Shown here: positions 1 through 9,355 of the stretch, in pieces
Position numbering within the stretch: the stretch's first letter is position 1
How the letters are laid out: every line of letters begins with the position of its first letter
Assembly (NCBI RefSeq): GCF_032229225.1
Contig: NZ_CP135076.1
Span: 2,523,001-2,587,000, forward strand
Length of the DNA: 64,000 nt
Direction: 5' to 3'
Origin: Stakelama saccharophila
GTDB taxonomy: Bacteria > Pseudomonadota > Alphaproteobacteria > Sphingomonadales > Sphingomonadaceae
Program-made: the position numbers and the translations under genes
Notes under the pieces: generated by a model
Told to the model about the DNA's origin: nothing
Database searches by the model: none
What the model saw: the letters and a program-made list of their open reading frames with translations, nothing else

Positions 1-1461
1 TACGTTGCGGTGCCGCGCATAGCCGCCCGCGTCCGCCATTTCCGCGGTTCCTGTCTTGCCGCCGACGCGGTAGCCGGGCGCGCGGCCCTTCCTGCCGGTG
101 CCGTCGAGCACGACGAGGCGCAGCAACTGGCACAGGCGCGCGCTGGTCGCCGCGGAAAACACACGCTTGCCGCGACGCTCCTTGCCTTCCGGCACCCGCA
201 GCAGCGTGGGTTCGCGCAGAATGCCGCCATTGACCATCGCGGCATAGGCCGTCGCCAGGTGCAGCGGCGTAACGGCGATGCCGTGACCGTAGGCGGTCGT
301 CATCGTCGTCGTCCGCCCCCAATAGCTCGGCCACAACGGCTTGGCCCGTTCGCGCAGTTCGATCGGCTGTTCCTGATCGAAGCGCAGCTTGTGGAACAAC
401 GCCTTCATCTTCGCCTCGCCCAGCAGGTCGGCGATCCGCGCGGTGGCGATATTGGACGAATAGATCAGCGTTTCGGGAATGTTGAGCCAGCGTTCCTGCT
501 CGTCGCCCGGATCGTCGTGGATATAATATGCGCCGACCTTTAGCGGCTTGGTCGCGTCGAAACGGCGCGCCATCGACGTCACCGTGCCGGTGTCGATCGC
601 CTGCGCCATGGTGAGCGGCTTGAAGGTGGAGCCCAGCTCATAGACCGACTGCGTCACGTTGTTGCGCAACTGGTCCGCCGTCGCATGGCGGATGTCGTTG
701 GGGTTGAAGGTGGGATAGGACACCATGGCGATCACCTCGCCGGTATGGATGTCCATCACGATGCCGCTCGCCGCCCTGGCGCCGAAGGTCTCCATCGCCG
801 TGCCGAGCCGGCTCTGCATCGCCGCCTGCACCCGCATGTCGATCGACAGCGTCAGCGGGTCGGCGCGCCGCGCGGGATCGGTCAGCCGCTTGTCGAAGGC
901 GCGCTCGATGCCGCGCAGCCCGTGGCCGTCGGCGCCGACGAAGCCCAGCACATGCGCTGCGAGCTGCGACTGCGGGTACAGCCGCTCGGGTTCCCGCCCC
1001 GGCGCGATTCCGGGCTCGCCCAGCGCGTTCACCGCGTCGACCGTCTCCGGCAGGGCGCGGCGGGCGAGATAGGTGAACGGCGCATCCAGCGTCAGCCGGT
1101 GATAATACCAGCGCGCATCGTGCTCCGGCATGATGCGCGCCAGGCTCTGCGCCAATTGCCGCTTGTCGCCGATCACCTTGTGCGGATGGACACCGATCGA
1201 CCAGGCGTCGATGGTCTGGGCCAGCGGCTGGCCGTTGCGGTCGACGATGTCGCCGCGCAGGGGCACGAACCGGGCCGAGACCAGCCGCGCCTCACCGGGT
1301 GGCGAGAAGATGGCGAGTTGCCCCAACCTGCCGAGGATCAACAATCCGCCCGCCGCGAACAACAGCAACAGCACCATCAACCGCCCATGCGCGACGCTGG
1401 TCAGCGCATGGCGGCCGCCGGTGCGGCGGTCGTCGGCGGAAGGGGCGACCAGGACGATCAA
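1..1461 (-). CDS. ftsI: Peptidoglycan transpeptidase FtsI (PBP3), 3' end outside window
   Basis: Septal class B penicillin-binding protein that cross-links peptidoglycan at the division site; inner membrane with a periplasmic catalytic domain. Translation of the minus strand gives one cytoplasm-to-membrane segment near residues 30-47 (LMVLLLFAAGGLLILG), then the PBP dimer region (RGDIVDRNG), and the transpeptidase motifs: nucleophile SxxK as GSTFKPL, SxN as YSSNIAT and KTG as GGKTGTA. The frame is open to base 1, so the C-terminus (roughly 80-100 residues) is missing. The probable start is a TTG at 1461 overlapping the TGA of the upstream ftsL-like gene; an internal ATG just before the membrane segment is the alternative. 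It is last in the visible mraZ-rsmH-ftsL-ftsI order, as in other bacteria. Identity is firm; the start is not. Confidence 0.93.
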   Translation of the reverse strand, partial: MIVLVAPSADDRRTGGRHALTSVAHGRLMVLLLLFAAGGLLILGRLGQLAIFSPPGEARLVSARFVPLRGDIVDRNGQPLAQTIDAWSIGVHPHKVIGDKRQLAQSLARIMPEHDARWYYHRLTLDAPFTYLARRALPETVDAVNALGEPGIAPGREPERLYPQSQLAAHVLGFVGADGHGLRGIERAFDKRLTDPARRADPLTLSIDMRVQAAMQSRLGTAMETFGARAASGIVMDIHTGEVIAMVSYPTFNPNDIRHATADQLRNNVTQSVYELGSTFKPLTMAQAIDTGTVTSMARRFDATKPLKVGAYYIHDDPGDEQERWLNIPETLIYSSNIATARIADLLGEAKMKALFHKLRFDQEQPIELRERAKPLWPSYWGRTTTMTTAYGHGIAVTPLHLATAYAAMVNGGILREPTLLRVPEGKERRGKRVFSAATSARLCQLLRLVVLDGTGRKGRAPGYRVGGKTGTAEMADAGGYARHRNV

Positions 1462-2069
1462 CGCAGGACCGCCGCCTCGATTCGGGCGCGCCGGGCGATG
1501 TCGCCGAGCGTCGATTCGCTCAACAGCTTCTCGTCGAGCATCGCCACCTTTTGCTCGTGCGGATTATCGGCCGCGCGCGAGCGGTCGGGCGCGGCCACCG
1601 CCTTGATCATGCGCGCCGGCGCCGGGCCGTCGGTATCGGCGCTGGCCAGCGCGACCGCAGGCGCCGCTCCGCTATGGTCGACGCCGTCGCCATGCGTCGC
1701 GCCGGCCGGAGCGACATCGCCGGCGCCGGGCATGACATAAGCGACATATTGCGGCTCGCCCTGGCCGAACTGGCCGGCGTCGAGCTGCGCCACGCCCTGC
1801 GCGCCGCTGGCGAGATATTGATCCGGCCGCGGCGCGCTCAACGCCAGCACGTCGCTGTTCCACTGTTCGAGCTGCGCCATGCTGGCGCGGGTGCGAAGCT
1901 CGATATTGAGGTCGCGGATGTCGCGCTGCGCATCGCGGATCGCGCGGTCGACCGATTCGACGCGGGCACGCTCTGCCGCGACCTGCGACGTCACCAGATA
2001 ACAGCCGGGCGCGAAGATCATGCAGGACATGATCCAGCCGATCCCCTTGAACCCATATACCGCCATCAT
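1458..2069 (-). CDS. ftsL: FtsL-like cell division protein
   Basis: Position between rsmH and ftsI, one N-terminal transmembrane segment (about residues 5-27, containing [14 protein letters not shown]) and a following heptad-like helix ([18 protein letters not shown]) fit FtsL, the bitopic divisome protein that pairs with FtsB/FtsQ. At 203 residues it is longer than E. coli FtsL (121); the extra C-terminal part is Ala/Gly/Asp-rich and low complexity, as is common in sphingomonads. ATG start overlaps the rsmH stop by 4 bases (ATGA), so translation is coupled. FtsL is poorly conserved, so the call rests mainly on position and topology. Confidence 0.75.
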   Translation of the reverse strand: MMAVYGFKGIGWIMSCMIFAPGCYLVTSQVAAERARVESVDRAIRDAQRDIRDLNIELRTRASMAQLEQWNSDVLALSAPRPDQYLASGAQGVAQLDAGQFGQGEPQYVAYVMPGAGDVAPAGATHGDGVDHSGAAPAVALASADTDGPAPARMIKAVAAPDRSRAADNPHEQKVAMLDEKLLSESTLGDIARRARIEAAVLR

Positions 2070-3022
2070 TCGTCTCCCTTGGATTTCCAGGGCGCCGCCG
2101 CCGTGCGGCGCGCCACGCGCAATGTCGCGGACCGCGCGCGCGGATTGCGCGCGGTTTCCGCATCGTCGGCGCGGACGGGCCGCGCCGGCTTGTCGAAGCT
2201 CGGCTCCACCGTCGCCGCCATCCGCGGCAGGTGCCGCGATCCGCCGGGCGTCGCGCCGGAACGTTCCCGCAGGAACCGCTTCACCATGCGGTCCTCCAGG
2301 CTGTGAAAGGTCACGACCGCCAGCCGCCCGCCCGGCTTCAGCACCCGCTCCGCCGCGGCCAGCCCCTCGGCCAGTTCGCCCAGTTCGCGGTTCAGGTGGA
2401 TGCGGATCGCCTGGAAGGTCCGCGTCGCGGGATCCTTCTTGTCGTGCGGTCGGTATCCCAGCGCCTTGCGCACCACCTGCGCCAGTTCGCCCGTCCGCGT
2501 GATGGGCCGCGCCGCCACGATCGCCTTCGCCACCCGGCGCGCGCGCGGCTCCTCGCCATATTCATGGATGACGTCGGCGATCACCGCCTCTTCCGCCTCG
2601 TTGACGAAATCGGCGGCGCTTTCGCCTTCCCGGCTCATGCGCATGTCGAGCGGGCCGTCGGACTGGAAGGAAAAGCCGCGCTCCGCCTGGTCGAGCTGCA
2701 TCGACGACACGCCGATGTCCATGGTCACGCCGTCCACCGGCGTCAGGCCGCGTTCGGCGAGTTCCCGCTCCATCGCGGAAAACGGCGCGTGGATCAGCGT
2801 CAGCCGCCCATCCGCCGCCGCGACGAGCGCCTGGCCGCCTTCGATCGCTGCAGGATCGCGATCGAAGGCGACCACCTCGGCTCCCCGCTCGAGGATCGCG
2901 TGCGTATAGCCGCCGGCGCCGAAGGTCGCGTCGACGTGCCGCTCGCCGGACTGGATGGCGAGGGCGTCGAGCACCGGCCCGATCAGCACGGGAACATGGG
3001 GCAATGGCCGCTGCGCCGTCAC
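2066..3022 (-). CDS. rsmH: 16S rRNA (cytosine(1402)-N(4))-methyltransferase RsmH (MraW)
   Basis: S-adenosylmethionine-dependent methyltransferase that methylates N4 of C1402 in the ribosomal P site. N-terminus [13 protein letters not shown] followed by the SAM-binding [14 protein letters not shown] and acidic FDRDPAA; the RsmH hallmark [18 protein letters not shown] and the C-terminal [15 protein letters not shown] are all present. 318 residues, normal for the family. Starts with GTG, overlapping the mraZ stop by four bases (GTGA), and its own stop overlaps the ftsL-like ATG, so mraZ-rsmH-ftsL-ftsI form one translationally coupled run. Confidence 0.97.
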   Translation of the reverse strand: MTAQRPLPHVPVLIGPVLDALAIQSGERHVDATFGAGGYTHAILERGAEVVAFDRDPAAIEGGQALVAAADGRLTLIHAPFSAMERELAERGLTPVDGVTMDIGVSSMQLDQAERGFSFQSDGPLDMRMSREGESAADFVNEAEEAVIADVIHEYGEEPRARRVAKAIVAARPITRTGELAQVVRKALGYRPHDKKDPATRTFQAIRIHLNRELGELAEGLAAAERVLKPGGRLAVVTFHSLEDRMVKRFLRERSGATPGGSRHLPRMAATVEPSFDKPARPVRADDAETARNPRARSATLRVARRTAAAPWKSKGDE

Positions 3023-3525
3023 GGCTCGATCCCCTTTTCCGCCATGTAGAAGCGACAGGCCTCCTTCATGATTTCGGGCGCCCGCTCGTGTTCGAGCAGC
3101 GTCTTCGGGTCCCAGATCTCGACCCGCTTGAGCACGCCGTAGAAGAAGGCGTGGCGGCCGATCCGGGCATAGCTGCGCGGGAATGCGGGCAGGATGAAGC
3201 GGCCGGAGCTGTCATATTGGGCGGTTTCCGCAGCACCGGCGCCTTCGCGCAGGATGTTGAAATCGATCTCGCCGCGTTCGCCGGTATAATCGCGTTCGCG
3301 GGCTTCGAGCTGTTCCCACAGGGCATCGCCTTGCGCTTCGTCATAGGCGACCAGGCACCGCTCGGTCTCGTGCGCGCCGATCAGGAAGGTACGCGCATTC
3401 TTCGAGCCGGCATCGGCATCGGTGTTCCGCTCCAGGGCGGCGCGCAGGTTGGCCGGGATGGCGACGCGACCTTTCTCGTCGACCCCCTGAAGCCCAACTC
3501 CGCGATATGCACTGCGTCCAGCCAC
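3019..3525 (-). CDS. mraZ: Transcriptional regulator MraZ
   Basis: MraZ is a SpoVT/AbrB-fold DNA-binding protein that autoregulates the division cluster. Two AbrB-like halves are visible: [15 protein letters not shown] near residues 15-29 and [14 protein letters not shown] near residues 104-117. 168 residues, slightly longer than E. coli MraZ (152). Starts with GTG; a purine-rich stretch (GAAGGGAAAGGG) directly upstream serves as ribosome binding site. First gene of the minus-strand cluster; candidate TGGG-type boxes lie 120-160 bases upstream. Confidence 0.95.
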   Translation of the reverse strand: MAGRSAYRGVGLQGVDEKGRVAIPANLRAALERNTDADAGSKNARTFLIGAHETERCLVAYDEAQGDALWEQLEARERDYTGERGEIDFNILREGAGAAETAQYDSSGRFILPAFPRSYARIGRHAFFYGVLKRVEIWDPKTLLEHERAPEIMKEACRFYMAEKGIEP

Positions 3526-3871
3526 GCCCTTTCCCTTCGGCGCGCAAAACTCCTGCCTTCCGCCAAGCGGCTATCGCCGCTCGCCAGTTGGAATCAGCCG
3601 GAGAACAAGAGTCTGCCCTGTCAGCCATTTTGGTACTCCAACCGGTTGGGGAATACAATGGGAATTCACGGGCCAAGTGGGTAATTCGCCCCACTTTATG
3701 GTCAAAGCGCGGAATAATGCCGTTACATACTTGTTCTGTTCTTCTTATGTATTTTTCATTCCCCGGCGGAGATGCGCGAACGGATCGCCGGGGCCGTTCG
3801 GCGGCGGGCGGGTGCGGGAATGGGCGGGACAGGATGGATTATAGCCGGGCTGCATCGGCGCCCGCGGCGGA
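3526..3871. other. Intergenic region upstream of mraZ
   Basis: 346 bases without a convincing gene. It carries the promoter region of the mraZ cluster on the minus strand, including TTGACC (bases 3705-3700 read on the minus strand) as a possible -35 element and three TGGG pentamers. It is markedly more AT-rich between about 3640 and 3770 than its surroundings, as expected for a promoter. Confidence 0.5.
3647..3695 (-). promoter_or_regulatory. Possible MraZ-box cluster
   Basis: TGGGG at 3647, TGGGA at 3659 and TGGGT at 3678 on the plus strand, plus a GTGGGG on the minus strand at 3695-3690. MraZ of E. coli binds tandem TGGGN repeats with 5-base spacers; here the spacing (12 and 19 between starts) and orientation do not match exactly, so this is only a candidate autoregulatory site. 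Confidence 0.3.
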
Positions 3872-4183
3872 TCAGCGGCTCTTGGCGCTGTCCTTCTGCT
3901 GTTCCGCCTCGATCTGCTTGGTAATGGTGGCGGCGTTTCCGGGCTCGGCCGGCAATGTGCTCGGCGTCACGCCCAATTCGGCCAACGGTTCCTCCGGCGC
4001 CTTTTCCACAACCTCGTTCACGGCGACCTCGTTGGCGGCGATCAGGTTGGTTTCCGGCTCGCTCTGGTCGACGGAATGGATGGCGGAGGCCAGCGCGATC
4101 AGGACGAGAACGACCGCCAGGCCCGTCATTCCGACGCGGACCCGCTGCATCGCCTGTCCGGGATCCCTGGTTTCCGGCTCCAT
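3872..4183 (-). CDS. Hypothetical single-pass membrane protein
   Basis: 103 residues starting at the ATG of MEPETRDPGQAM; an upstream in-frame extension exists but lacks membrane-protein character. A clear transmembrane helix follows at about residues 18-36 (GMTGLAVVLVLIALASAI), then an acidic, Glu/Val/Ala-rich tail predicted to be extracytoplasmic and disordered. No catalytic motif or family is recognised. It lies 121 bases downstream of cysK on the same strand and may be co-transcribed. Confidence 0.6.
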   Translation of the reverse strand: MEPETRDPGQAMQRVRVGMTGLAVVLVLIALASAIHSVDQSEPETNLIAANEVAVNEVVEKAPEEPLAELGVTPSTLPAEPGNAATITKQIEAEQQKDSAKSR

Positions 4184-4304
4184 AGCGTATCGCCTGTAAG
4201 CGCAAACACCGCCCCTGTCGACTGCGGCGGCACGCGAAGCGTTGTCGCGCGACACCGATCCGCGTCGACGCGGCGTCTTCCGAAGTGCGATCCCGGCGAT
4301 CGTC

Positions 4305-5279
4305 CTACGCGACCGGCAGCCCCTTCGCCTTCAGCCATTCCGGATTGTACAGCGTCGACAGATACCGGAACCCAGTGTCGCACAGGATCGTCGCGATCCG
4401 CTTGCCCGGGCCCAGTTCCTTCGCCAGCCGTACCGCCCCGGCGACGTTGATGCCGGAGGACAGGCCCAGGCACAGCCCCTCCTCGTGCAGCAGGCGGCGG
4501 ACCCATTCCAGCCCTTCGGCATCGGAAATGCGGAACTGCGTGTCGACCGGCGCACCTTCCAGATTGGCGGTGATCCGTCCCTGCCCGATCCCCTCGGCGA
4601 CGGAGGATCCTTCGGATTTCAGCTCGCCATGGGCGTAATAGTCGTAGAGCGCGGCGCCGTGCGGATCGCTGAGCGCGATTCTGACGTTCTCGTCGCGCTC
4701 CTTCAGCCCCAGCCCGACGCCGGCTAGCGTTCCGCCGGTGCCCACGGCACAGGTGAAGCCATCGACGCGCCCCTCCATCTGCTCCCAGATCTCGGCCGCG
4801 GTGCCGACGATATGCGCGCGCCGGTTGGCGACATTGTCGAACTGGTTGGCCCAGATCGCATTCTCGCGCTCCTCGGCCAGCCGGCGCGAGGTGTGGACGA
4901 AATGGCCCGGGTTGGAATAGGGCGCGGCCGGCACCAGCACGAGTTCGGCGCCCAGCGCGCGCAACGTGTCCATCTTTTCACGGCTCTGCGTCTCGGGCAT
5001 GACGATCACCGTCTTGTACCCCTTGGCGTTCGCGACGAGGGCCAGGCCGATGCCGGTATTGCCGGCCGTCCCCTCAACGATCGTGCCGCCGGGGCCGATC
5101 AGCCCCTTTTCCTCCGCATCGCGGACGATGAACAGCGCCGCCCGGTCCTTCACGCTTGCGCCCGGATTGGCGAATTCGCACTTGCCGTAGATGTCGCAGC
5201 CGCTGGCCTCGCTGGGGCCCTTCAGCCGGACGAGCGGCGTATTGCCGATAAGGGCGAGCGTGTCCTGGGTAACCTGCAT
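4305..5279 (-). CDS. cysK: Cysteine synthase A family PLP enzyme
   Basis: Fold-type II pyridoxal-phosphate enzyme that makes cysteine from O-acetylserine and sulfide. The PLP lysine is in PGASVKDRAA, the substrate/asparagine loop is EGTAGNTGIGLA, the phosphate-binding glycine loop is GTGGTLAGVG, and the C-terminal SSGIN motif is present. Start set at the ATG of MQVTQDTLALIGNTPL (324 residues); three in-frame Met codons upstream add up to 20 residues. The family also includes CBS-like and sulfocysteine enzymes, so the exact substrate is less certain than the fold. Divergent from the patatin gene. Confidence 0.9.
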   Translation of the reverse strand: MQVTQDTLALIGNTPLVRLKGPSEASGCDIYGKCEFANPGASVKDRAALFIVRDAEEKGLIGPGGTIVEGTAGNTGIGLALVANAKGYKTVIVMPETQSREKMDTLRALGAELVLVPAAPYSNPGHFVHTSRRLAEERENAIWANQFDNVANRRAHIVGTAAEIWEQMEGRVDGFTCAVGTGGTLAGVGLGLKERDENVRIALSDPHGAALYDYYAHGELKSEGSSVAEGIGQGRITANLEGAPVDTQFRISDAEGLEWVRRLLHEEGLCLGLSSGINVAGAVRLAKELGPGKRIATILCDTGFRYLSTLYNPEWLKAKGLPVA

Positions 5280-5451
5280 GACCGCGAACATGGCGCGCCG
5301 CATCGCCGCCCGCAAGCAATCGATAATGCGATCCGGCAAACCCGAACTTGGCGGCCGCGCTTCAGTCGCGCGAACGAGCGGGCGGAGTGGTCACCCGCAT
5401 CGGCGGCAATCGGCATTGCACCGCGCCGCGCGGCCCGGCAAACAGCACCGC

Positions 5452-6591
5452 ATGATCCGCCTCCTCGCCGCCGCGGGCCTTCTGCTCCTGTCCGCCTGCG
5501 CCACCATCGACCGCGCGCCCTTCACCCGCATCGAGCAGGCGACCGCGCGCATTCCCGGCATTCCCGAGGCGCGTTTCTGGGCGGATTCGCCGCTGGCCGC
5601 GCGCCGCATGACGCCACCGCTCGATCCGCCCGGCGGGACGGTCACGCTCGCGCTGTCGAGCGGCGGCGACGACGGCGCTTTCGCCGCCGGCTTCCTGAAC
5701 GGCTGGAGCGCCAGCGGCACACGCCCCGAATTCACCGTCGTCACCGGCGTCAGCACCGGTGCGCTGATCGCCCCCTTCGCCTTTCTCGGTCCCGAATGGG
5801 ACGATCATGTCCGCCATGTCTTCACCGGCCTCGACACCGGCGACGTCCTGCAGATGCGCTTTGCGCCGACCATTCCCTTTTCTACCAGCGTCATGTCGGC
5901 GAAGCCGCTCGCCGCCCTGATCCGCGCCCAGATCACCGATGCCGTCATCGATGCCGTCGCCGCCCAGCATCGGCGCGGCCGTCGGCTGTTCGTGGAGACC
6001 AGCAATCTCGATGCCCAGCGCGCAGTGGTGTGGGACATGGGCGCCATCGCCGCCAGCGACGCGCCCGGCCGCTACGCCCTTTTCCGCAGGGTGCTGCTGG
6101 CCTCCGGCTCGCTGCCCGGCGTGTTCCCGCCGGTGGCGATCGACGCGGTATCGGGCAGCCGTACCATCCGCGAGCTGCATGTCGACGGCGGCACGGTGTC
6201 GCAGATCCTGACGCGGCCCGATGACCGCACCGCGCCGGCGCCGCACCGCCCGAACCGCACGCTCTACATCATTGCCAGCAGCAAATGGGGCGGCGATTTC
6301 CGCTTCGTGACGCCGAAGACGATACCGGTCCTCCGCAACGCCTATAATCTGGCACTGCAGTCCGCGCTCGCGGCGGAGGTGCGCGCCGCCTTCTATCTCG
6401 CGCGCGATCGCGGGACGACCGTGCGCTTCGCCTATATCGGCAGCGATTTCGGCGCGAAAAAGCATCCGATGTTCGCCAACGGCTATATCCGCCACATCTA
6501 CGGCTACGGATTCCAGCGCGGCCGGCTGCAGGCATGGGCAACCGATCCGCCCGACGCCCGCGACCTGCGCCTGACCCTGCCGGAAGGCTAG
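5452..6591 (+). CDS. Patatin-like phospholipase lipoprotein
   Basis: Predicted acyl hydrolase of the patatin family, anchored as a lipoprotein: N-terminus MIRLLAAAGLLLLSAC is a signal peptide with lipobox LSAC (Cys-16). Patatin hallmarks are all visible: oxyanion-hole glycines in SSGGDDGAFAAG (about residue 69), nucleophile Ser in GVSTG (GxSxG, about residue 101), and the catalytic Asp in DGG (HVDGGTV, about residue 245). 379 residues. The start at 5452 was chosen because an upstream in-frame extension has no protein-like character and would bury the lipobox. Its natural lipid substrate is unknown. Confidence 0.88.
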   Translation: MIRLLAAAGLLLLSACATIDRAPFTRIEQATARIPGIPEARFWADSPLAARRMTPPLDPPGGTVTLALSSGGDDGAFAAGFLNGWSASGTRPEFTVVTGVSTGALIAPFAFLGPEWDDHVRHVFTGLDTGDVLQMRFAPTIPFSTSVMSAKPLAALIRAQITDAVIDAVAAQHRRGRRLFVETSNLDAQRAVVWDMGAIAASDAPGRYALFRRVLLASGSLPGVFPPVAIDAVSGSRTIRELHVDGGTVSQILTRPDDRTAPAPHRPNRTLYIIASSKWGGDFRFVTPKTIPVLRNAYNLALQSALAAEVRAAFYLARDRGTTVRFAYIGSDFGAKKHPMFANGYIRHIYGYGFQRGRLQAWATDPPDARDLRLTLPEG

Positions 6592-6747
6592 GATCGATCG
6601 ACATTCAGAAGATGACGAACCGAAAATGGTGGTTTTGCGTGACCCGGAGCGCAGCGATCTAAAGGGTCGTGAGCACCGGAAGCTCGCAAAGCCGACATTT
6701 GCGCAGCCGTCAGGGCTGAATGCCGATCGGTCCTAACGGCGTCAGCG

Positions 6748-8616
6748 CTACTCCGCCGCCTCCAGCGCCTCGCTCGCCTCCAGCCAGCGCCGCTCCGCCG
6801 CCGCGATCCGGCTTTCCACGTCCGCGCGCCGTTTCATCAGTTCGGTCATCGACAGATCGCGCAGCCGCGCAGCCGCCTCGTCCGGCGCGAACATAGCCCG
6901 GTCGATATCGCTGCGCTCGGCGGTCAGCTTCTCCAATTCGGTTTCCGCCGCTTTGGCATCCTTGCGCAGTACCTTCAGTTGCTCGCGCGCCTGCGCCGCC
7001 GCCCGGCGTTCGTCCTTGCGGCTGGCCTTCTTTTCGGACTTGCCCTCCGCCTTCGCCTCGCTGCCCAGCACCAGCGCGACATAATCGTCGATGCTGCCGT
7101 CGAACGGCACCGCCGTCCCGTCATCGACCAGCACCAGCCGGTCGACCGTGGTCTCGACCATATGCCGGTCGTGGCTGACGATCACCACCGCGCCGGCATA
7201 GTCGTTGAGCGCGCGGATCAGCGCCTCGCGCGCATCGACGTCCAGATGATTGGTCGGTTCGTCCAGGATCAGCATGTGCGGCGCGTCGCGCGTGATCAGT
7301 GCCAGCGCCAGGCGCGCGCGCTCCCCGCCCGACATGGTGCCGACCAGCGCCGTCGCCCGGTCGCCGGAAAAACCGAACCGGCCGAGTTGCGCGCGCACCG
7401 CCGCCGGCTTCGCATCCGGCATTACCCGCGTCATGTGCGCAAGCGGCGTGTCGTCGGCGTCCAGCTCCTCGACCTGATACTGGGTGAAATAGCCGACGCG
7501 CAGCTTGCCCGATCCGTTGACCGTGCCGTCCATCGGTTCGAGCTGCCCGGCGAGCAAGCGCGCCAGCGTCGTCTTGCCGTTGCCGTTGCGCCCCAGAAAC
7601 GCGATGCGGTCGTCGGGATCGAGCCGCAGGTTGAGCCGCTTCAGCACCGGTGTGTTACCATAGCCGACGCTGGCATCGTCCAGCGTCACCAGCGGCGGGC
7701 GCAGCTCGGCAGGATCGGGAAAGCCGAAGGACAGCGTCGGATCTTCCGCCGCCGCGGCGATCGGCGTCATTTTCGCCAGTGCCTTGGCGCGACTCTGCGC
7801 CTGTTTCGCGGTCGAGGCGCGCGCGGAGTTGCGGCGGATATAATCCTCCAGCTTGGCCCGCTGCGCCTGCTGGTTCGCCCGCGCCGCCTCGATCTGTGCC
7901 AGCCGCTCGGCGCGCTGCTTCTCGAACGCGTCATACCCGCCGGGATAAAGCGTCAGCTTGCCCTGATGCAGGTGCAGGATGTGATCGACGACGTTGTTGA
8001 GGAAGTCGCGTTCATGGCTGACGATCAGGATCGTCGCGCGGTAGCGTTTGAGGAAATCCTCCAGCCACAGCACCGCCTCGAGGTCGAGATGGTTCGACGG
8101 CTCGTCGAGCAGCAGCACGTCGGGTTCGGAAAACAACAGCGCCGCCAGCGCCACGCGCATCCGCCACCCGCCGGAAAAGCTGTCGAGCGCCCGATGCTGT
8201 GCCTCCTCGTCGAATCCCAGCCCGGACAGGATACGCGCCGCCCGCGCAGGTGCTGCATGCGCGTCGATCGCCAGCAACCGCTCGTGCACTTCGGCCAGCC
8301 GGTGCGGCTCGGTGCAGGTTTCCGCCTCGGCCATCAGGCTCGCCCGCTCGGTATCGGCGGCGAGCACCGTGTCGAATGGCGACGCGTCGCCGGCAGGCGC
8401 CTCCTGCGCGATATAGCCGAGCCGTGCGTCCTTGGGCATTTCCGCCCCGCCGCCGTCGGGTTCGAGCAGACCGGCGACGACCCGCACCAGCGTCGATTTC
8501 CCGGCCCCGTTGCGTCCGATCAGCCCCACGCGGGATCGGGGCGGCAACGCCGCGCTCGCATGGTCCAGGATCGTCCGCCCGCCGAGGCGCACCGTGATGT
8601 CGTTCAGATTGAGCAT
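6748..8616 (-). CDS. ABC-F family ATPase (YheS/Uup type)
   Basis: Soluble twin-ATPase of the ABC-F group, which act on the ribosome rather than as transporters. Two nucleotide-binding domains: Walker A GRNGAGKST and GRNGNGKTT, signatures FSGGWRMR and MSGGERAR, Walker B LLLDEPSNHLD and LILDEPTNHLD. A basic, Lys/Arg/Gln-rich linker (about residues 235-290) corresponds to the P-site tRNA interaction motif region, and a charged coiled-coil (about residues 530-620) closes the protein. Linker and C-terminal coiled coil resemble YheS more than EttA. 622 residues. No transmembrane partner is nearby, as expected. Confidence 0.92.
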   Translation of the reverse strand: MLNLNDITVRLGGRTILDHASAALPPRSRVGLIGRNGAGKSTLVRVVAGLLEPDGGGAEMPKDARLGYIAQEAPAGDASPFDTVLAADTERASLMAEAETCTEPHRLAEVHERLLAIDAHAAPARAARILSGLGFDEEAQHRALDSFSGGWRMRVALAALLFSEPDVLLLDEPSNHLDLEAVLWLEDFLKRYRATILIVSHERDFLNNVVDHILHLHQGKLTLYPGGYDAFEKQRAERLAQIEAARANQQAQRAKLEDYIRRNSARASTAKQAQSRAKALAKMTPIAAAAEDPTLSFGFPDPAELRPPLVTLDDASVGYGNTPVLKRLNLRLDPDDRIAFLGRNGNGKTTLARLLAGQLEPMDGTVNGSGKLRVGYFTQYQVEELDADDTPLAHMTRVMPDAKPAAVRAQLGRFGFSGDRATALVGTMSGGERARLALALITRDAPHMLILDEPTNHLDVDAREALIRALNDYAGAVVIVSHDRHMVETTVDRLVLVDDGTAVPFDGSIDDYVALVLGSEAKAEGKSEKKASRKDERRAAAQAREQLKVLRKDAKAAETELEKLTAERSDIDRAMFAPDEAAARLRDLSMTELMKRRADVESRIAAAERRWLEASEALEAAE

Positions 8617-8782
8617 GGTCGCCCGCGCCGGTAGCAGGGCGCGCGCCAGAGCGCATCCATTAAGTACACCCGACTATGCTGCTCCTCGCCCGTCATGCTG
8701 AACTTGCCAGCCCATGTTGTGACGCGGGAACGTCCCGCCGCCCTCGGCCATTCTGCCGATACCAGCCGCACAGGGAACGCCG

Positions 8783-9355
8783 ATGACCGAACTCGACCCG
8801 AAAACCACCGCCCTCGTCCTCATCGACCTGCAAAAAGGCATCGCCGGTCCGCACACGCAGCCACGCGACGGCGACTCCGTCGTTGCGGCGGCCAAGGCGC
8901 TTGCCGACCGCTTTCGCAAGGCGGGCGCACCGGTCGTGCTCGTTCATGTCGGATGGTCGGCGGACGGCGGTGACCTCCCCTCGACCCGGGCCGACGAACC
9001 GCTCGGCTTCGAGCCCGGCCGAATGCCGGCCGGCTGGAGCGACCTGGTCGACGGCCTCGAACAGCCGGGCGACATCCGGATCCTGAAGCGCCAATGGGGC
9101 GCCTTTACCGGCACCGGGCTCGACCTCCAGCTCCGCCGGCGCGGTATCGAGACGCTGGTCATCGCCGGCATCGCCACCAACTTCGGCGTCGAATCGACGG
9201 CGCGGCACGGGTGGGAACTGGGCTACGACATCGTCGTCGCCGAGGATGCCTGCGCGTCACGTTCCGAAGAACTGCACCATTTCGCCATCGCCAATATCCT
9301 GCCGAAGCTCGCCCGCATCCGCACGTCCGACGATCTTCGCCTTGGCGACGCCTGA
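8783..9355 (+). CDS. Isochorismatase-like hydrolase (YecD type, no catalytic Cys)
   Basis: 190-residue protein with the isochorismatase (cysteine hydrolase) fold. The catalytic Asp (VLIDLQKGI, about residue 13) and Lys (LKRQWGAF, about residue 102) of the family are present, but the position normally held by the nucleophilic Cys is Gly in ATNFGVESTAR. The same substitution is seen in E. coli YecD-type members and in isochorismatases proper, which do not use a covalent Cys. A cis-peptide-type GIATN loop is conserved. It overlaps the following permease gene, suggesting co-transcription. Substrate unknown. Confidence 0.85.
   Translation: MTELDPKTTALVLIDLQKGIAGPHTQPRDGDSVVAAAKALADRFRKAGAPVVLVHVGWSADGGDLPSTRADEPLGFEPGRMPAGWSDLVDGLEQPGDIRILKRQWGAFTGTGLDLQLRRRGIETLVIAGIATNFGVESTARHGWELGYDIVVAEDACASRSEELHHFAIANILPKLARIRTSDDLRLGDA

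Noticed and set aside
6979..8634. 551-codon plus-strand frame opposite the ABC-F gene
   Set aside because: Shadow frame with Arg/Gln/His-rich composition and no motifs.
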